A stretch of 64,000 nucleotides of DNA from Dastarcus helophoroides (Eukaryota; Arthropoda; Insecta; Coleoptera; Bothrideridae): contig CM053326.1 in NCBI GenBank assembly GCA_028583605.1, positions 21,108,536 to 21,172,535 on the forward strand. Reading direction: 5' to 3'. The notes beneath the pieces were generated by a model. That model worked only from the letters and a program-made list of their open reading frames with translations. It was not told the origin of the DNA and did no database searches. The translations under genes were made by a program, and so were the position numbers. This document shows positions 53,561 through 64,000 of the stretch, one piece after another. Each line of letters opens with the position of its first letter. Within the stretch, counting starts at the first letter, position 1.

Positions 53561-56464
53561 AAAAAACGTAAACATTTAAATTGTAACCAGGAATGTAGAA
53601 AAATATCGAGATTTTGGGAAGAAGCTGAATAAAAAAAATGCATCGAATTACCGCCATCAAAGTTGAAATTTCGAAAAAATACCCAAAACGTTAAAATACT
53701 CTATCTCTCTCAGCGGTCACTTCAAACTTTAAGATAAACTAAATTCAAATTATATCCCTCAAAACGACCAAATTGTGATGCAATTTTTGCTGACCGTTAT
53801 AGAGAAGTTTTACTATTTATAAAAAAATATTTTTCAGGCCCCTGGTACAGAAATAATCTGATCAGACACGCATTTAGCGAAATACAAGCGAAAATTTTCG
53901 GTTGATCCAGAACCCGCTTAATATAGCTACTCGAGTTGGAAAGTTGTGCGGTTAGCGCGAAAGACAGCCTTCTCTCCCGCTTTTATGGAAAATCGCTCGA
54001 ATCTGCTTAAATACATGCCGTTGATTTGTGGAGTGATGTTCGATTATGTAAACTGACGGCAACTTTTGCCGAAGATCAGCTAGGTCTTTGCAGATAGCAT
54101 TTTATTTATTGGCATCTCGCAGAATGTATGGAGAGCGGAAAAGAGACGCGTATACTAAATCACCTCACCAGATAAAGCTTCAGTTTGACGTTTTTTTAAT
54201 TGTTTTAGATTGTACAATGATACCTTTGTGATATTTACTAAAAGAATCTGCTCTATTTTTTTTCTGTTCACTTCGAGAAGTTTCCAAAAAAAGTTTTAGT
54301 AAAAGCCCAAATTTCGAGTCAATTAAAAAACATCGAATGAAATTTTAATTTTTTTAATGTCTTATAAATTTTAACTATTTTTTGAAGTTTGGACTTTTTT
54401 GAAGATTTCAGAGTTTTCAGCAAGATACTCAACTGCAAGTTTTAGGCTCAACACTTTGCAAAGTTGCCCCAAGTTAAGTGAATATCCCCAATTACGTAAT
54501 TCGTCACCTTATTTTTAATCAATGTGAGAGTACTCGCTAATGGGTGTAAAAATTGCGGCGTCGCTGCATTTTCTCGTACTAAACATTATTTTTTTCAATA
54601 AAATAACCAATAGCTACGAATTTGCAATTTGCAAAATTCTACTCGCTTTTATTGTACGTTCATTATTTCTCGAGTAATTACTTAAAGTCACAAATGCCTT
54701 TTTTCTTTTGAACTAATGTAACTCAACGAAAAATCATCATACAAGGGATCGGGGATTAATCAAATTAAAAATAATTAAGTAATTTGGAAAAAAATTATAA
54801 CGAAAGTGGAAAGTGGAAAAAAATTCTCAAGTCTGTGAACTTTTTTTAAAGTATATAAGCAAAAATTCAAAAATATTCTTGGGCCAAGATTTTCTTATAA
54901 TTACTCAAAAACTACTAAAACAAAAATTATTTAACTAAAGATCTGAAAAATGGGAACGTGGAACTTTATTTTATTTTTCTTTGAAACCATTTTTCTTTGA
55001 GTTGCAGTCTTTGAAAATGGCATAAAAATTTGGAAGATTCAATATTTTTGCGCCTATGGCTTTGTTTTCAATAAAAAGTTGGGATTTTTCAGTATGATAC
55101 GTTTGAGCAGTTTCCAGTTACGGTTGAATTTTAAAATTATTTCACTAGGACAACGTCAAGATTTAACAAAAGGTTGAATCAGGGGTTATCGTCTTTAATA
55201 AGCTAACACCTTAGCACTGTTGGCCTTTTAATGATAAAACACACTTAACTCCCGTATTTAATGAAATTCTTATCTCGTGGTAACCCGTCTATCCGCACAC
55301 TATGGTCTTGTGCCATTAACAACGGCCATAAATACTAATCAACAATGTCAGCTGCTGTAAACTTCGTTACTACCTACTAAAACTACCTGATCATGATTAA
55401 TAATGGCAATATTACAGAATCCTTGGCTAGAACATAAACATATTTCATCAATTTGCTTAATAGGCGGGTCTACAACATTCTATCGACTCGATGAGAAAAA
55501 AAAAACTACAAGCTGAGGCGTCAAACAAACACGAATATTCCATTTCTTAACTCGAACGCTAAAATGAACCTAATAATGATTTATTCACGCGCTGAAACGC
55601 CAGCAGAAAATACAAAGCAGCGTGGATTCAAATTCCTCGAGACATTCGAACCGAATTAACTGCTTTATTCCACCTGCGACTGATAATTAATCAGGCGCTG
55701 GACAAGCCCAATAACAGGGCCCTGTGGTACCCCCAAATTACCTACGCCATTTCAAACCAATTTTTTCTTCCTAGAGTCTTCCTCTTAGATCGCTCGCTAC
55801 AACTTCCTTATTGTTTGCAGTAACAGAACCATACACGTTTCAGGTGTTCAAGGAGCATGTTACAGCTGTCTCAATTATTGCCAAGTAACCGCCCACGATC
55901 GCCTCATTGTACCAATTAAACGCGCTAGATTATATACGATCATATTACCACTGAATTACGAGGAAGCCCCAAGGTATTCGGTACGACACGGAACTCGGGC
56001 GAATTCACCTCCTCCGTATAGAGCCGTTTTAATAAAACCGAGACGACTTGGGTTGTTATTGAAATAATTGCCGCCGTTATCGAAATAATTGCGCGGGATT
56101 TATCGACTCGCGTTATTAATGCGTGCTCGAAAACGGGAATCATCAATTTAGGGCAGCGAATTATTACCAAAGTTACTTCCAACAGAAAATTGCCAAAAGC
56201 GAGTCGAACTTGCACAATTAGGGTTCCGTAACAATATTACCGTCAATAGATCAAATTAAGCTATTTTTTAGTTAGGTATACATGAAATATTATCCAAGTT
56301 TTTTGTGTGATAATTGAAAAATAAAAAAAAATGGCAATTTTCAAATAGACAATTTTTGTACAGTCGACAGCAATATTTATGGAACTTTGTTTCCGAATTA
56401 GCCACTTCCTAAGTAAAGACAGTTTATTCTCAGGAACCCTCTTCTTTTCATAATCTAATAACAA
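53560..56464. other. Largely unique sequence, no gene recognised
   Basis: 53570-53710 and 54240-54420 show traces of the A/T motif. 55200-56240 is less AT-rich and holds a 91-codon minus-strand frame (55940-56215) of mixed composition that I do not recognise. Confidence 0.35.
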
Positions 56465-56606
56465 CCAAAAACAACGTAGTAAGAGCAGCAGAATTCCTCT
56501 AGTTTATCTACAAATGTAGATAAAATTGAATGAAATGAATTCCGCATCTAAAGGTCAAATACACAAAGCTACGGAACGAGGCCTTCAAGGAAAATGTGCA
56601 CAGGCA
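56465..56606 (-). repeat. Second copy of the palindromic MITE-like element
   Basis: Reverse orientation relative to 52226: it ends with AAAATGTGCACAGG and contains GAACGAGGCCTTCAAGG (compare AACGAGGTCTTCATT) and TAGTTTATCTACAAATGTAG. Flanks beyond CACAGG differ between the two loci, which marks the element end. Confidence 0.7.
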
Positions 56607-58570
56607 ATAAAAATGCTTAGCTATTTAATTACATTTTAAGATTCATAACTAATAAACTGTATTAACGACTAAAAAAGCTTTAGACGAGAATTTGGATTAG
56701 ACGGAATATTCGTAGGAGTCTGTGATCCATGGAGCTGGTTAGCAGTAACAGCGGACTAAACAAATTGCTAGTATGACCGCCGATGATGCAGTAATGCGAA
56801 ACCTGGTCCGGTGTTAGCAATCATTTAACGAAAACCTTGTGGAATTTTTAAATTTTGTTGCGTTAATAAAGTATATTAGTTATCAATATTAAAGAATTCC
56901 ACAAAGTAAGGGTTGGAAATGTCAATTACATTTTAAGACTAAAATGACTTGAAATTTTAAATTAATGTAAACTTTAATTCTAATTCGATTACCCGAGAAA
57001 AATTTTGTTTAGCAACGATTAAGTTTTCTGGAAGTTTCATTTCGTTTGATGCCCCATTTGATTTTAAACCCAACATTTCTAAAACAACTAAAACTTTCTA
57101 GTTTTTTCCCAAAATATACACTTTTGTCTAGAAATTTTGGGATAAGACATTTGAAAATGTCCAATGGGATATTTTTCAATTGCGCTCTCATGAAACGGTA
57201 AAGGTAGTTTCCAGAAGAGATTATCGGATAAATGAGGGCTCCGCACAAACGGTCAAAAGGGAGATGAATTATGATGATGCGAATTTCGCATAGGTGCGAA
57301 TTTAAACCGCAATTATGCACGCTGATGCGGCGATCTCGTTTTTCGCGCATCGTCATCGTCCATCGCCAACTCCGATCGTGCAATAAACAAAAGGGCACCG
57401 GTAAAATATGATAGTGTGCCCTAAAGACACTGGCCAATGGTTAAATTATTATTTAATGCGTTCCAGAGCGGAGATTTCAATGGGAATTTTAATTTGTTTT
57501 TTCCGAAATTATACCTCCGCCATCTTCGGTGTCTTAGCAGCGTGTGCGTGAGGGCTTTAATTTGGCTTTATTTATGACTGGTCGCCTATCAAGTGCGGAT
57601 ATTAATTTCGCCGCCTCGTACAACCGAAATTATCAAAAGTGTTGTTTTGCCAAAAAAAAACAGTCTTTTTTCGCCAAAGTATTGAGGTTGTTATCTGCGT
57701 TGATTTATCTCGTGAATGATGCACAAAGTTGGTGAATAATGCTCACTTTGTTTAATTTGGACAAGCGTTCGTCAGACAAAAACAGCCAGCGAAATTCAAC
57801 GTTGAAAGTCGACGTCTTTAATTTACAACGTTAATAAATATGTTGGTGAAATTAATTGCTAATGTAAAACATACAATCAACTGTGCCAGCGTACATTAAA
57901 AGTATATTAATTCCGTCTAGCATTGTTTGCAACTTACATAATTAATTTGCACACAGGCAAGCATAAATCTCGACAAACAAAGGCGGTATAAAATAAGACT
58001 CGAAGAGTAAAGTACTCCTCGAAGCTAAAAAATCCACATAAGAATGCTTTAGTCCGGTAAAACAAACAATGTTGAGCCTTTAATTGGATGAAAATTTAAT
58101 TACTTATTGTACCATCGCTTCTAATGGCGGTGGACATCGGAGAACGACAATAAAAAATTATATAAAAAGACAACTTACGACATAGACTTAACAATGTGGA
58201 CTACCCAGTCAAGAAAGGTCTGAAAATTTTCGTACTTTGAAGGTTCTAAGCTGAATAACCTGATTTATAATCTCCAAGAATGCGGGGTTAACGCAACCAC
58301 TACTTGCAATACAATATCCTGTATCAATAATATATTAAGCACAAGTTGGAGGGTTACAACTACCTATAGAAAAATGTTTGACGAATCGCATGACTCTGAA
58401 AATTTAAGGAGCTATCTCCTCCGAAGGGACGATTGGTGAACGTTATACGGCAAAGGCAGGTTGAAATAGAAGTCACGTGACGTCAAAAGCGAGCCATCTC
58501 TCTCATATACGAAATTGACGCTTTATGGTCACGATAGGTTGGAATAGCAAGTTTCTTTACCCTTTTTTTA
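56607..58570. other. Largely unique sequence, no gene recognised
   Basis: 57180-57900 is less AT-rich. The 142-codon minus-strand frame at 57009-57437 has no recognisable similarity and I consider it doubtful. 58469-58530 is a fragment related to the 5' flank of the mariner relic near 48000. Confidence 0.35.
58469..58530 (+). repeat. Fragment shared with the mariner relic at ~48 kb
   Basis: GAAGTCACGTGACGTCAAAA matches GAAGTCACGTGACATCAAGA at 47990, and the next 40 bases (GACGCTTTATGGTCACGATA versus GACGCCCTCATGGCGACATC) remain similar. Probably a piece of the outer end of the same mariner family. Confidence 0.5.
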
Positions 58571-58584
58571 ATATTATCTAGCTA

Positions 58585-58987
58585 AGAAAAGGGAAGACAA
58601 AAAAAAAGAAGAGAAAAGATAAAAGAGAAAAGGAGAGAAAAGAAGGAAAAAGAAGAGAAGAGGGGAGAAGAGGAGAGAAGGGCAGAGGATAGAGGAAAGC
58701 TAAGAGAAGGAAGAGAAGAGAAGAGAAAAGAAGAGAAGAGAAGAGAAGAGAAGAGAAGAGAAGAGAAGAGAAGAGAAGAGAAGAGAAGAGAAGAGAAGAG
58801 AAGAGAAGAGAAGAGAAGAGAAGAGAAGAGAAGAGAAGAGAAGAGAAGAGAAGAGAAGAGAAGAGAAGAGAAGAGAAGAGAAGAGAAGAGAAGAGAAGAG
58901 AAGAGAAGAGAAGAGAAGAGAAGAGAAGAGAAGAGAAGAGAAGAGAAGAGAAGAGAAGAGAAGAGAAGAGAAGAGAAGAGAAGAGAA
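58585..58987 (-). repeat. (GAGAA)n pentanucleotide microsatellite
   Basis: From about 58711 to 58987 the sequence is an almost perfect AGAAG/GAGAA repeat of about 55 units; 58585-58710 is an imperfect purine-rich lead-in. On the minus strand this translates to endless Leu-Phe-Ser-Ser-Leu, a by-product of the repeat. Confidence 0.97.
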
Positions 58988-61900
58988 TCTATTAACCACA
59001 AAACAATCGCAAGAATGCTCTTCGAGGTACAAACATGACTAACATGATATCTAAATGTCAATACCTAACATCTTAAGTTCACCACAACAACTGTTAGCTG
59101 TTGTCGATTAAAAAAAATAATAGTCAAAAAGACGCGGTGGCAATTCAAGTTGGTCGCGGCCTCAGTTAATAATTTACACCACTTTCGACCATAAATTTTC
59201 AGGAACAGTGCGATAAAATAAAGGCTTCTAAAGAAATCTACGCGCAACTGTTATTTCTGAAACAGAATGTTGAAATAAATCTTATTGCCGAGGGAACACG
59301 GTCGATAAACATTCCAGCCAACATCTCAGGATCCGTTCGGCGTAATAATTGCGAGAAAGAACCTCCCGGGTCTTACGACGCCGGGGTCAAAGGTAAACTC
59401 TTGCAAATGAGTTGCGGCTGCTATTCACCTATAAAATAACTATAACTCGCATCATTACCAGGCGTTTACCCAGCTCGGTGGTGCTTTATCGGAGTCGACG
59501 TAGATGTTGCAAAACACACACATACTTCTGCAGAAAACTGCCAACTAAGACGTATTGGTTAAGTCGAGAAGGCATCCGAGATTTATTTCAGACATGCGGG
59601 AAAAATTGCGGTTATTTCATATTTTCTATGCGTATTGCGACGAGGCCGACTAGCGAAGAAATTACTGAAATATTTGCAGTCTTAAATAACTTGGATTTCT
59701 AATCTTTTCTACGAGAAATTCTTGGAGGGGAGGTCACAGTAATGACTTAAATTGTGGTTTCTTAACTGTTAACTAATTTGGAGATCTCAGTCTCCATGAT
59801 AAATTTTTGAACATGTTTGAAAGGACCGAGATAGTTTCATGCGATTTCGTTGCATTAAGATTTAAGACATTCCAGTTAAGAAACTGAAAGGACATCGTCA
59901 ACATCTAATGTCAACCAGGTGCTTAAAACAAATCTATTAGCAATTCTAATACTCGTGGTAATTTGCCTACGCATCCGTTTTACTACCGCTCTGGAGTATT
60001 TGGTCGTTTATTGTGTAAATCCGTACATCAACTACCCACCAGCTTGATCATTTGAAGTAAATTATTTTCTTGTTGCTTATAATAATCCCTCAAGGTTTTT
60101 TTATTTTTCTTTTTAAAAAATAATATTTGCGGTTGTTTTCGAGATGAGGATTCTGAATCAGTCATTTTTATTTGGTTGTGTCTTTTAGAAGATAGAAAGC
60201 TCCAAAACGCCTGAAACTGACGTGACACTTAAGGACTCTATTTTGAAATGTTTGGAATTTGCTTAAAGTTTAAGGATGTATACTTCAGTTCGTGGCTTCT
60301 TTAACCCGAACAACAACAAAATTCACTTTCGCAGATTTTGGCGACCAGTGAAAATGTAACAAAGATTTTGTTTTTGGTCAATGAGCGACGGTTCTAAATC
60401 TGAAAAAGGAGAGGGAAGATGAATCGAAAAACAACTCTGAAAGAGAGCCAAGAGTAAATAGTTATTCCTAGTTTATGTCTCTCTTTGTAAGACTTAATGG
60501 TGCCTGATATATTTAAAAGTTGGGCAGCGGCGAAAACGAATCATACAATCAAAATACCAAATATATTCAAGTGTTGAAATCAATCAAATAAAGCAGCTAT
60601 TATGCTCTTTGATTGACGGATTATCGTTGGCGTTTCGGTTGAATCTTTGGGTGTTTACACGAGTAATAATTCATCATAGAAATTCGATACAGCTTTTAAA
60701 CGGAACCCAATCGAGATTGTTGTGATATTCAAATAAGCGCCTACCGCCTCAACACTCATAATTTAATACGCTCCGATTGAAGATTGAAAATAACACGGCC
60801 GGAAGCCATCGTAAGCGTCCGAGATAATAACAAAAAAAGAAAAAGTAAAAGAAAAAACCAAATGGGCGAACTCTATTCGAAACCTCATGTAGTCTCAGGT
60901 TAAACGTTTGATAACCCTGATTTCTTCATGGTTAGAGGAAACTCGTGCAAAAACCTATAAACACCCAACCGAATAACTTTTCGCAGCGGCGGCGATCATC
61001 GAAACCGTTCCCTCATTTTTCAGTCGCCAACTGTGTAATTATCACACGTACATTCCGTGCTAATAAGTCCGTTGATGGATGGCCCCGGACAGGCCCTATT
61101 ATCCGGCTGGGCACCATTCACGTAGCTCGTTCCAATCAAATATTTGATTTAGGTTAATACGAAAATTCCTCGAGCTTAAAGCTCGATTAGCATTAACGAC
61201 AAGCCGTTACCGAAGGCGCTAGTTAAGTCAATGTATATTTAGGCAGTTTTCTTGTAATTATACGGATGCCCTCTCGGGTGCTCACCGGCGAGGCGAAGAT
61301 TAAGCATGTGAGAACAGCTCCACCCTCTTCGAGGTTAATTGGATGACTTGACGGCGTTTAGATCAACGAAGCTTCTGAATGTCTATATCGTAATTAAGAT
61401 GATAATATCGCAGAAAGCTTCTTTAAATAAAAAAATGATTCGTAAACTTCAAAAAGAGGAGTTTACCTAAGCATTTCATTCTCAGGTGTTTGGAACTCAC
61501 CGACAAACTAAGACATGTCTAAAGTTGAGTGTTACAAAAAAAGACAATTTTGGCCACTTGTGAAACGTCGAAAAATAACCAGAAGTAGGATGTAATCCTA
61601 AAGTTTTTCCCGAAGTTCACTGTGTGGGGTTGTATTCTGGATATGCATCATAGCAAATTTCATTGAATACAAACGTCCTCGGCGCGACGTGCGTTTAGGT
61701 ATGTTAAACTTAACTATTAAAGATTGAATTATTTTTTTCTTACAGGGCAAAATCTTCAACTTATTTTTATATAATTGTTTTAACTTTGCTGTATTTTATT
61801 GACTCAAAAATTTTGGTATTTGAAGTTTTATTCCCTTTTTTCGATAATCTTTATTATTATTACTACAATATATTATTATAATAAATTATCTTATTCGGTT

Positions 61901-62265
61901 TAAATTTTGTTTCACAAGTACCAATGTCCAGTTATACCGCCAAGTCTAATACTTGGTACATTTGTACCCAGGATAGGTGAATGTTTCCCAACTTTATGTT
62001 GAAGAAATGGGTCTTGGAAATTCCCGGTATTACCTCCCGGGATTCCGGGAGCCAAGAAAAAAGAACGAGGAACCAAACTACTGCGTTAGAGAATCAAGAA
62101 GGTGTAAGTCTGTGGAAAATCTTATCATTTTACCCAAAACTAATTGCATTTTCTTTACTTTTGAAAGATATTTATTTAACTAATGAGAATTTATTACTTT
62201 TTCGTCTAGGACAAGATGTATAGGTAACTTACCTTCTATATAATTATTTTAACTTGGTTACAAAG
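58988..62265. other. Largely unique sequence, no gene recognised
   Basis: 59100-59700 and 60600-61400 are less AT-rich, CpG-containing islands. The 96-codon plus frame 59412-59702 and the overlapping 62.0 kb frames are unrecognised. The minus-strand Lys/Gln-rich frame at 60028-60228 also has no visible partner. Confidence 0.35.
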
Positions 62266-62269
62266 TTTT

Positions 62270-62905
62270 AAGAAGGCGAAATTTTCAAAAAAAGTCGTAA
62301 TTTTCATAAAAATCGAATTCTTCAAAGAATATAAAAAACAATGTCCAGAAAGTCATCATTTCTAGAAAAACCAGCATTAATTTTAAAAAATCCACCTTCT
62401 GAAAAAAGCTGACATTTTCATTAAAAAAAAATTAAATTGTTCAAAAGTTCCAGAAAAGACTAAATTTTAGGACAAAGTATGAAATAAAGAAAATAACTCG
62501 AAGTTTTCAAAAATAAATAGGAAACTTTGAGAAAAAGAAAACATTTTTAAAATAAATAAATACAATTTACAAAAAACCTTGTATTTTGAAAAAGGTGAAA
62601 ATTTTCAAATTTAGGCAAAAATCTGCAAAAAAGTCCAAATTTTGAAATTACTATAGAAATTGCCAAAACAAGTACAATTTTGAAAAAAGCCAACATTTTG
62701 GAAAAAATGAAAATATTGAAAAAGTGTAGATTTTTAAATATCGAAGTTTCAAAAAAAGTCGAAATTTTCAACAAAAGACTAGAATCACGTGGACGTTTTT
62801 TAGGGTTTTTGTTAATTCAAAATTTTCAAAAAGACCGAATTCTTTAAACAATTTGGGATTTTTTTATAAAGTCAAAATTTTTAAGAAGATTAAGATTTTC
62901 GGTTA
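62270..62905. repeat. A/T low-complexity tract
   Basis: AAAAAAGTCGTAATTTTC, AAAAAGTCGAAATTTTC and similar words throughout; directly borders Penelope block E. Confidence 0.75.
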
Positions 62906-62916
62906 TGACAGAACGA

Positions 62917-63425
62917 ACTGGTCCTTGGTTATCTTTAAAAATTAAAATACAAAGATTGTCCCCTGAAACTAAGAAAGATTAAAAAACACAACAAAAGTTG
63001 CTCTAATGCATTTCAATAGCCAACATATCATCTTCAGAGAGATACTAACATCTAATGCTAAAATTTAACCTTTATATACCAAGAATATTCACTTCGTGCA
63101 TGATCGACCGCATCCGAACGCGCATGCACATCTAATTATACACGTCGTAGTGTCACAATTCCTTATCTATCAACCTATGATCTAACTCAAAAACATGTCG
63201 AGCCACACTTGACTTCTCACTCCTTCCGTAACTCAAATGAGCCAAATGCTCCTTCAGTCGGATTTTAAAAGATCGTCTAGTGCTTTGAGGGCAATCTTTA
63301 AAGATTGTCTTCAAGAGTACGCCGGGCAGACTAGACGATCTCTTGAAGGAGCATTTGGTGGAAGAACTAAGAAGTCAAGTGTGGCTCGACATGCTTTTGA
63401 ATTAGATCATAAAATAGATAATAAT
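62917..63425. mobile_element. Penelope-like element remnant E with inverted GIY-YIG copies
   Basis: Read on the minus strand from the centre outward: GIY-YIG coding remnant (63290 down to 63165), a UTR segment (63160-63050), the hammerhead-like motif (63000-63043) and the terminal block (AAGTTTCAGGGGACAATCTT to ACCAAGGACCAGTTCG, 62917). The GIY-YIG part is present twice as an inverted pair, 63189-63294 and 63305-63400, centred on CAATCTTTAAAGATTG. The join of the terminal block to GIY-YIG sequence identifies all five blocks as Penelope-like, since these retroelements combine a GIY-YIG endonuclease with terminal repeats that are often partly inverted. Confidence 0.75.
63000..63043 (-). ncRNA. 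Hammerhead-ribozyme-like motif in the Penelope terminal block
   Basis: On the minus strand: CTCT (63041-63038), core CTGAAGA (63037-63031; fits CUGANGA), a stem II segment, GAAA (63014-63011), a minimal stem III ATGCAT, the expected unpaired T, then AGAG (63004-63001), which pairs with CTCT as stem I. Block A at 10.9 kb has the fuller stem II (ATAGC/GCTAT, loop TTG) and ACGCGT in stem III. Penelope-like elements are known to carry minimal hammerheads. Against it: one extra T before stem II, and here stem II keeps only about three pairs, so this copy is probably weak or dead. Confidence 0.35.
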
Positions 63426-63475
63426 ATTAAACTGTTAAAAAACCAAAAAAAAAAATCTTGTTGTTGGTGTAAAAA
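63290..63475 (+). pseudogene. GIY-YIG endonuclease remnant of a Penelope-like element
   Basis: The plus frame contains CLQEYAGQTRRSLEGAFGGR and SSVARHAFELDHKIDNNIKL. This matches the layout of GIY-YIG domains at the C-terminus of Penelope-like polymerases: Tyr-x-Gly-Gln-Thr-x-Arg-Ser, then Ser-Ser-Val-Ala-x-His and a final Asp-His-x-Ile-Asp. The segment between EGAF and KKSS is shortened, and the upstream part is the inverted copy, so the 108-codon frame is a chimera of antisense and sense copies and not a working protein. No reverse-transcriptase part is present in the window. Confidence 0.7.
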
Positions 63476-64000
63476 AATGAACCGTGTCAACTTTATAATT
63501 GCTTTACAAATTGATGTGAGTTTTCTAACAATTAGAAAACACCCTAAAAAAGATCTCAAATAAATATACGCTTTTTTGACAAGATTAGAAGCTTTTAACT
63601 TCAGAACGAATAGTCGCAGCTTAATTTCACTGGAAAATTCAGAATCTACATCTCAAAATGTATCAAAATAAGACATGTGGAGTTAATTGGATGACTTGGC
63701 GTTGCAAAGTGTCCATTCCAGTCTTATATGGGGCAAGATTTCCAGATTAAAAAACAATATTTAGTTACGACTCGTAGTTTTAAAAAATAAAGAAATCTAT
63801 TTGAAAAGTTTACAACGCCAACGAATTTGACATTGCGTAAAAAACAACATACTGTTAGGCGCTTATCGGTTCGAATTGATTAACACGTGAATTGAATAAT
63901 ACCCACTTTATTTTTAAACTCAACTCAGATCACTACAACTGAATAATTAACTTACTTATTGACTTCTAACTGCTAACTCACTTCTTAACTACACCGACTC
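63476..64000. other. Unique AT-rich sequence, no gene recognised
   Basis: Nothing supported in this stretch. Confidence 0.5.

Noticed and set aside
57009..57437. 142-codon minus-strand open frame
   Set aside because: No recognisable motif, uneven composition and no splice or start context; likely chance.
58582..59061. 159-codon minus-strand frame of Leu-Phe-Ser-Ser-Leu repeats
   Set aside because: It is the translation of the GAGAA microsatellite; all frames stay open because the unit has no stop.
60028..60420. Possible LTR retrotransposon start on the minus strand (ACTGGTCGCCAAAATC like a primer site, then a Lys-rich frame)
   Set aside because: No second LTR, no gag or pol similarity, and the primer-site match is not to a tRNA I can name.

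Overview
The window looks like AT-rich nuclear DNA of an insect, probably a beetle. That assignment is an inference from the single host gene with 50-70 bp introns, the mariner, RTE-type, R2-group and Penelope-like transposon relics, and the lack of bacterial-style gene packing. No operon, phage or CRISPR logic applies. Most of the 64 kb is intergenic or intronic sequence in which unique, less AT-rich islands alternate with several kinds of local tandem repeat.

The one host gene I can reconstruct is a plus-strand ACSS3-type (propionate/acetate) acyl-CoA synthetase. It has ten exons between 23839 and 35463. Exon 1 (23839-24040) is separated from exon 2 (33008) by an intron of about 9 kb. The other nine exons lie within 2.5 kb. 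Every exon joins in phase with GT-AG sites, but exon 1 carries a one-base frameshift. The big intron holds an AGTAC-palindrome tandem array in two orientations, a long-terminal-repeat-free DD41D mariner-type transposon with about 0.5 kb inverted ends, about 2.5 kb of A/T-rich low-complexity repeat, and the 3' end of a restriction-like-endonuclease LINE that stops about 100 bp before exon 2.

Layout: 1-2570 unique; 2575-4215 a 0.75 kb low-complexity unit duplicated in tandem; 4.7-5.2 kb first block of a 33-bp minisatellite; 8.8-10.6 kb three diverged copies of another low-complexity unit; 10.66-11.04 kb a Penelope-type inverted block; 14.3-20.3 kb six more 33-bp minisatellite blocks, one pair lying inside a 0.82 kb tandem duplication; 22.4-23.0 and 37.6-38.7 kb two arrays of a roughly 220-bp satellite; 23.8-35.5 kb the ACSS3 gene; 39.0-40.6 kb a broken LINE; 42.7-45.1 kb low complexity; 47.2-48.0 kb a dead mariner; 48.9-52.7 kb tRNA-like SINE heads, a Penelope hairpin, a broken RTE-like LINE on the minus strand and palindromic MITE-like repeats; 58.7-59.0 kb a pure pentanucleotide microsatellite; 62.3-63.5 kb low complexity followed by a Penelope-like element with inverted GIY-YIG copies and a hammerhead-like motif.

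The most unusual material is repetitive: a dispersed 33-bp repeat open in several frames, a Penelope terminal block found five times and mostly folded into inverted pairs, a mariner insertion nested inside one of these, and a self-similar A/T-rich motif that takes up a large part of the window. Apart from ACSS3 I cannot name any host gene here; a few less AT-rich open frames are flagged at low confidence.
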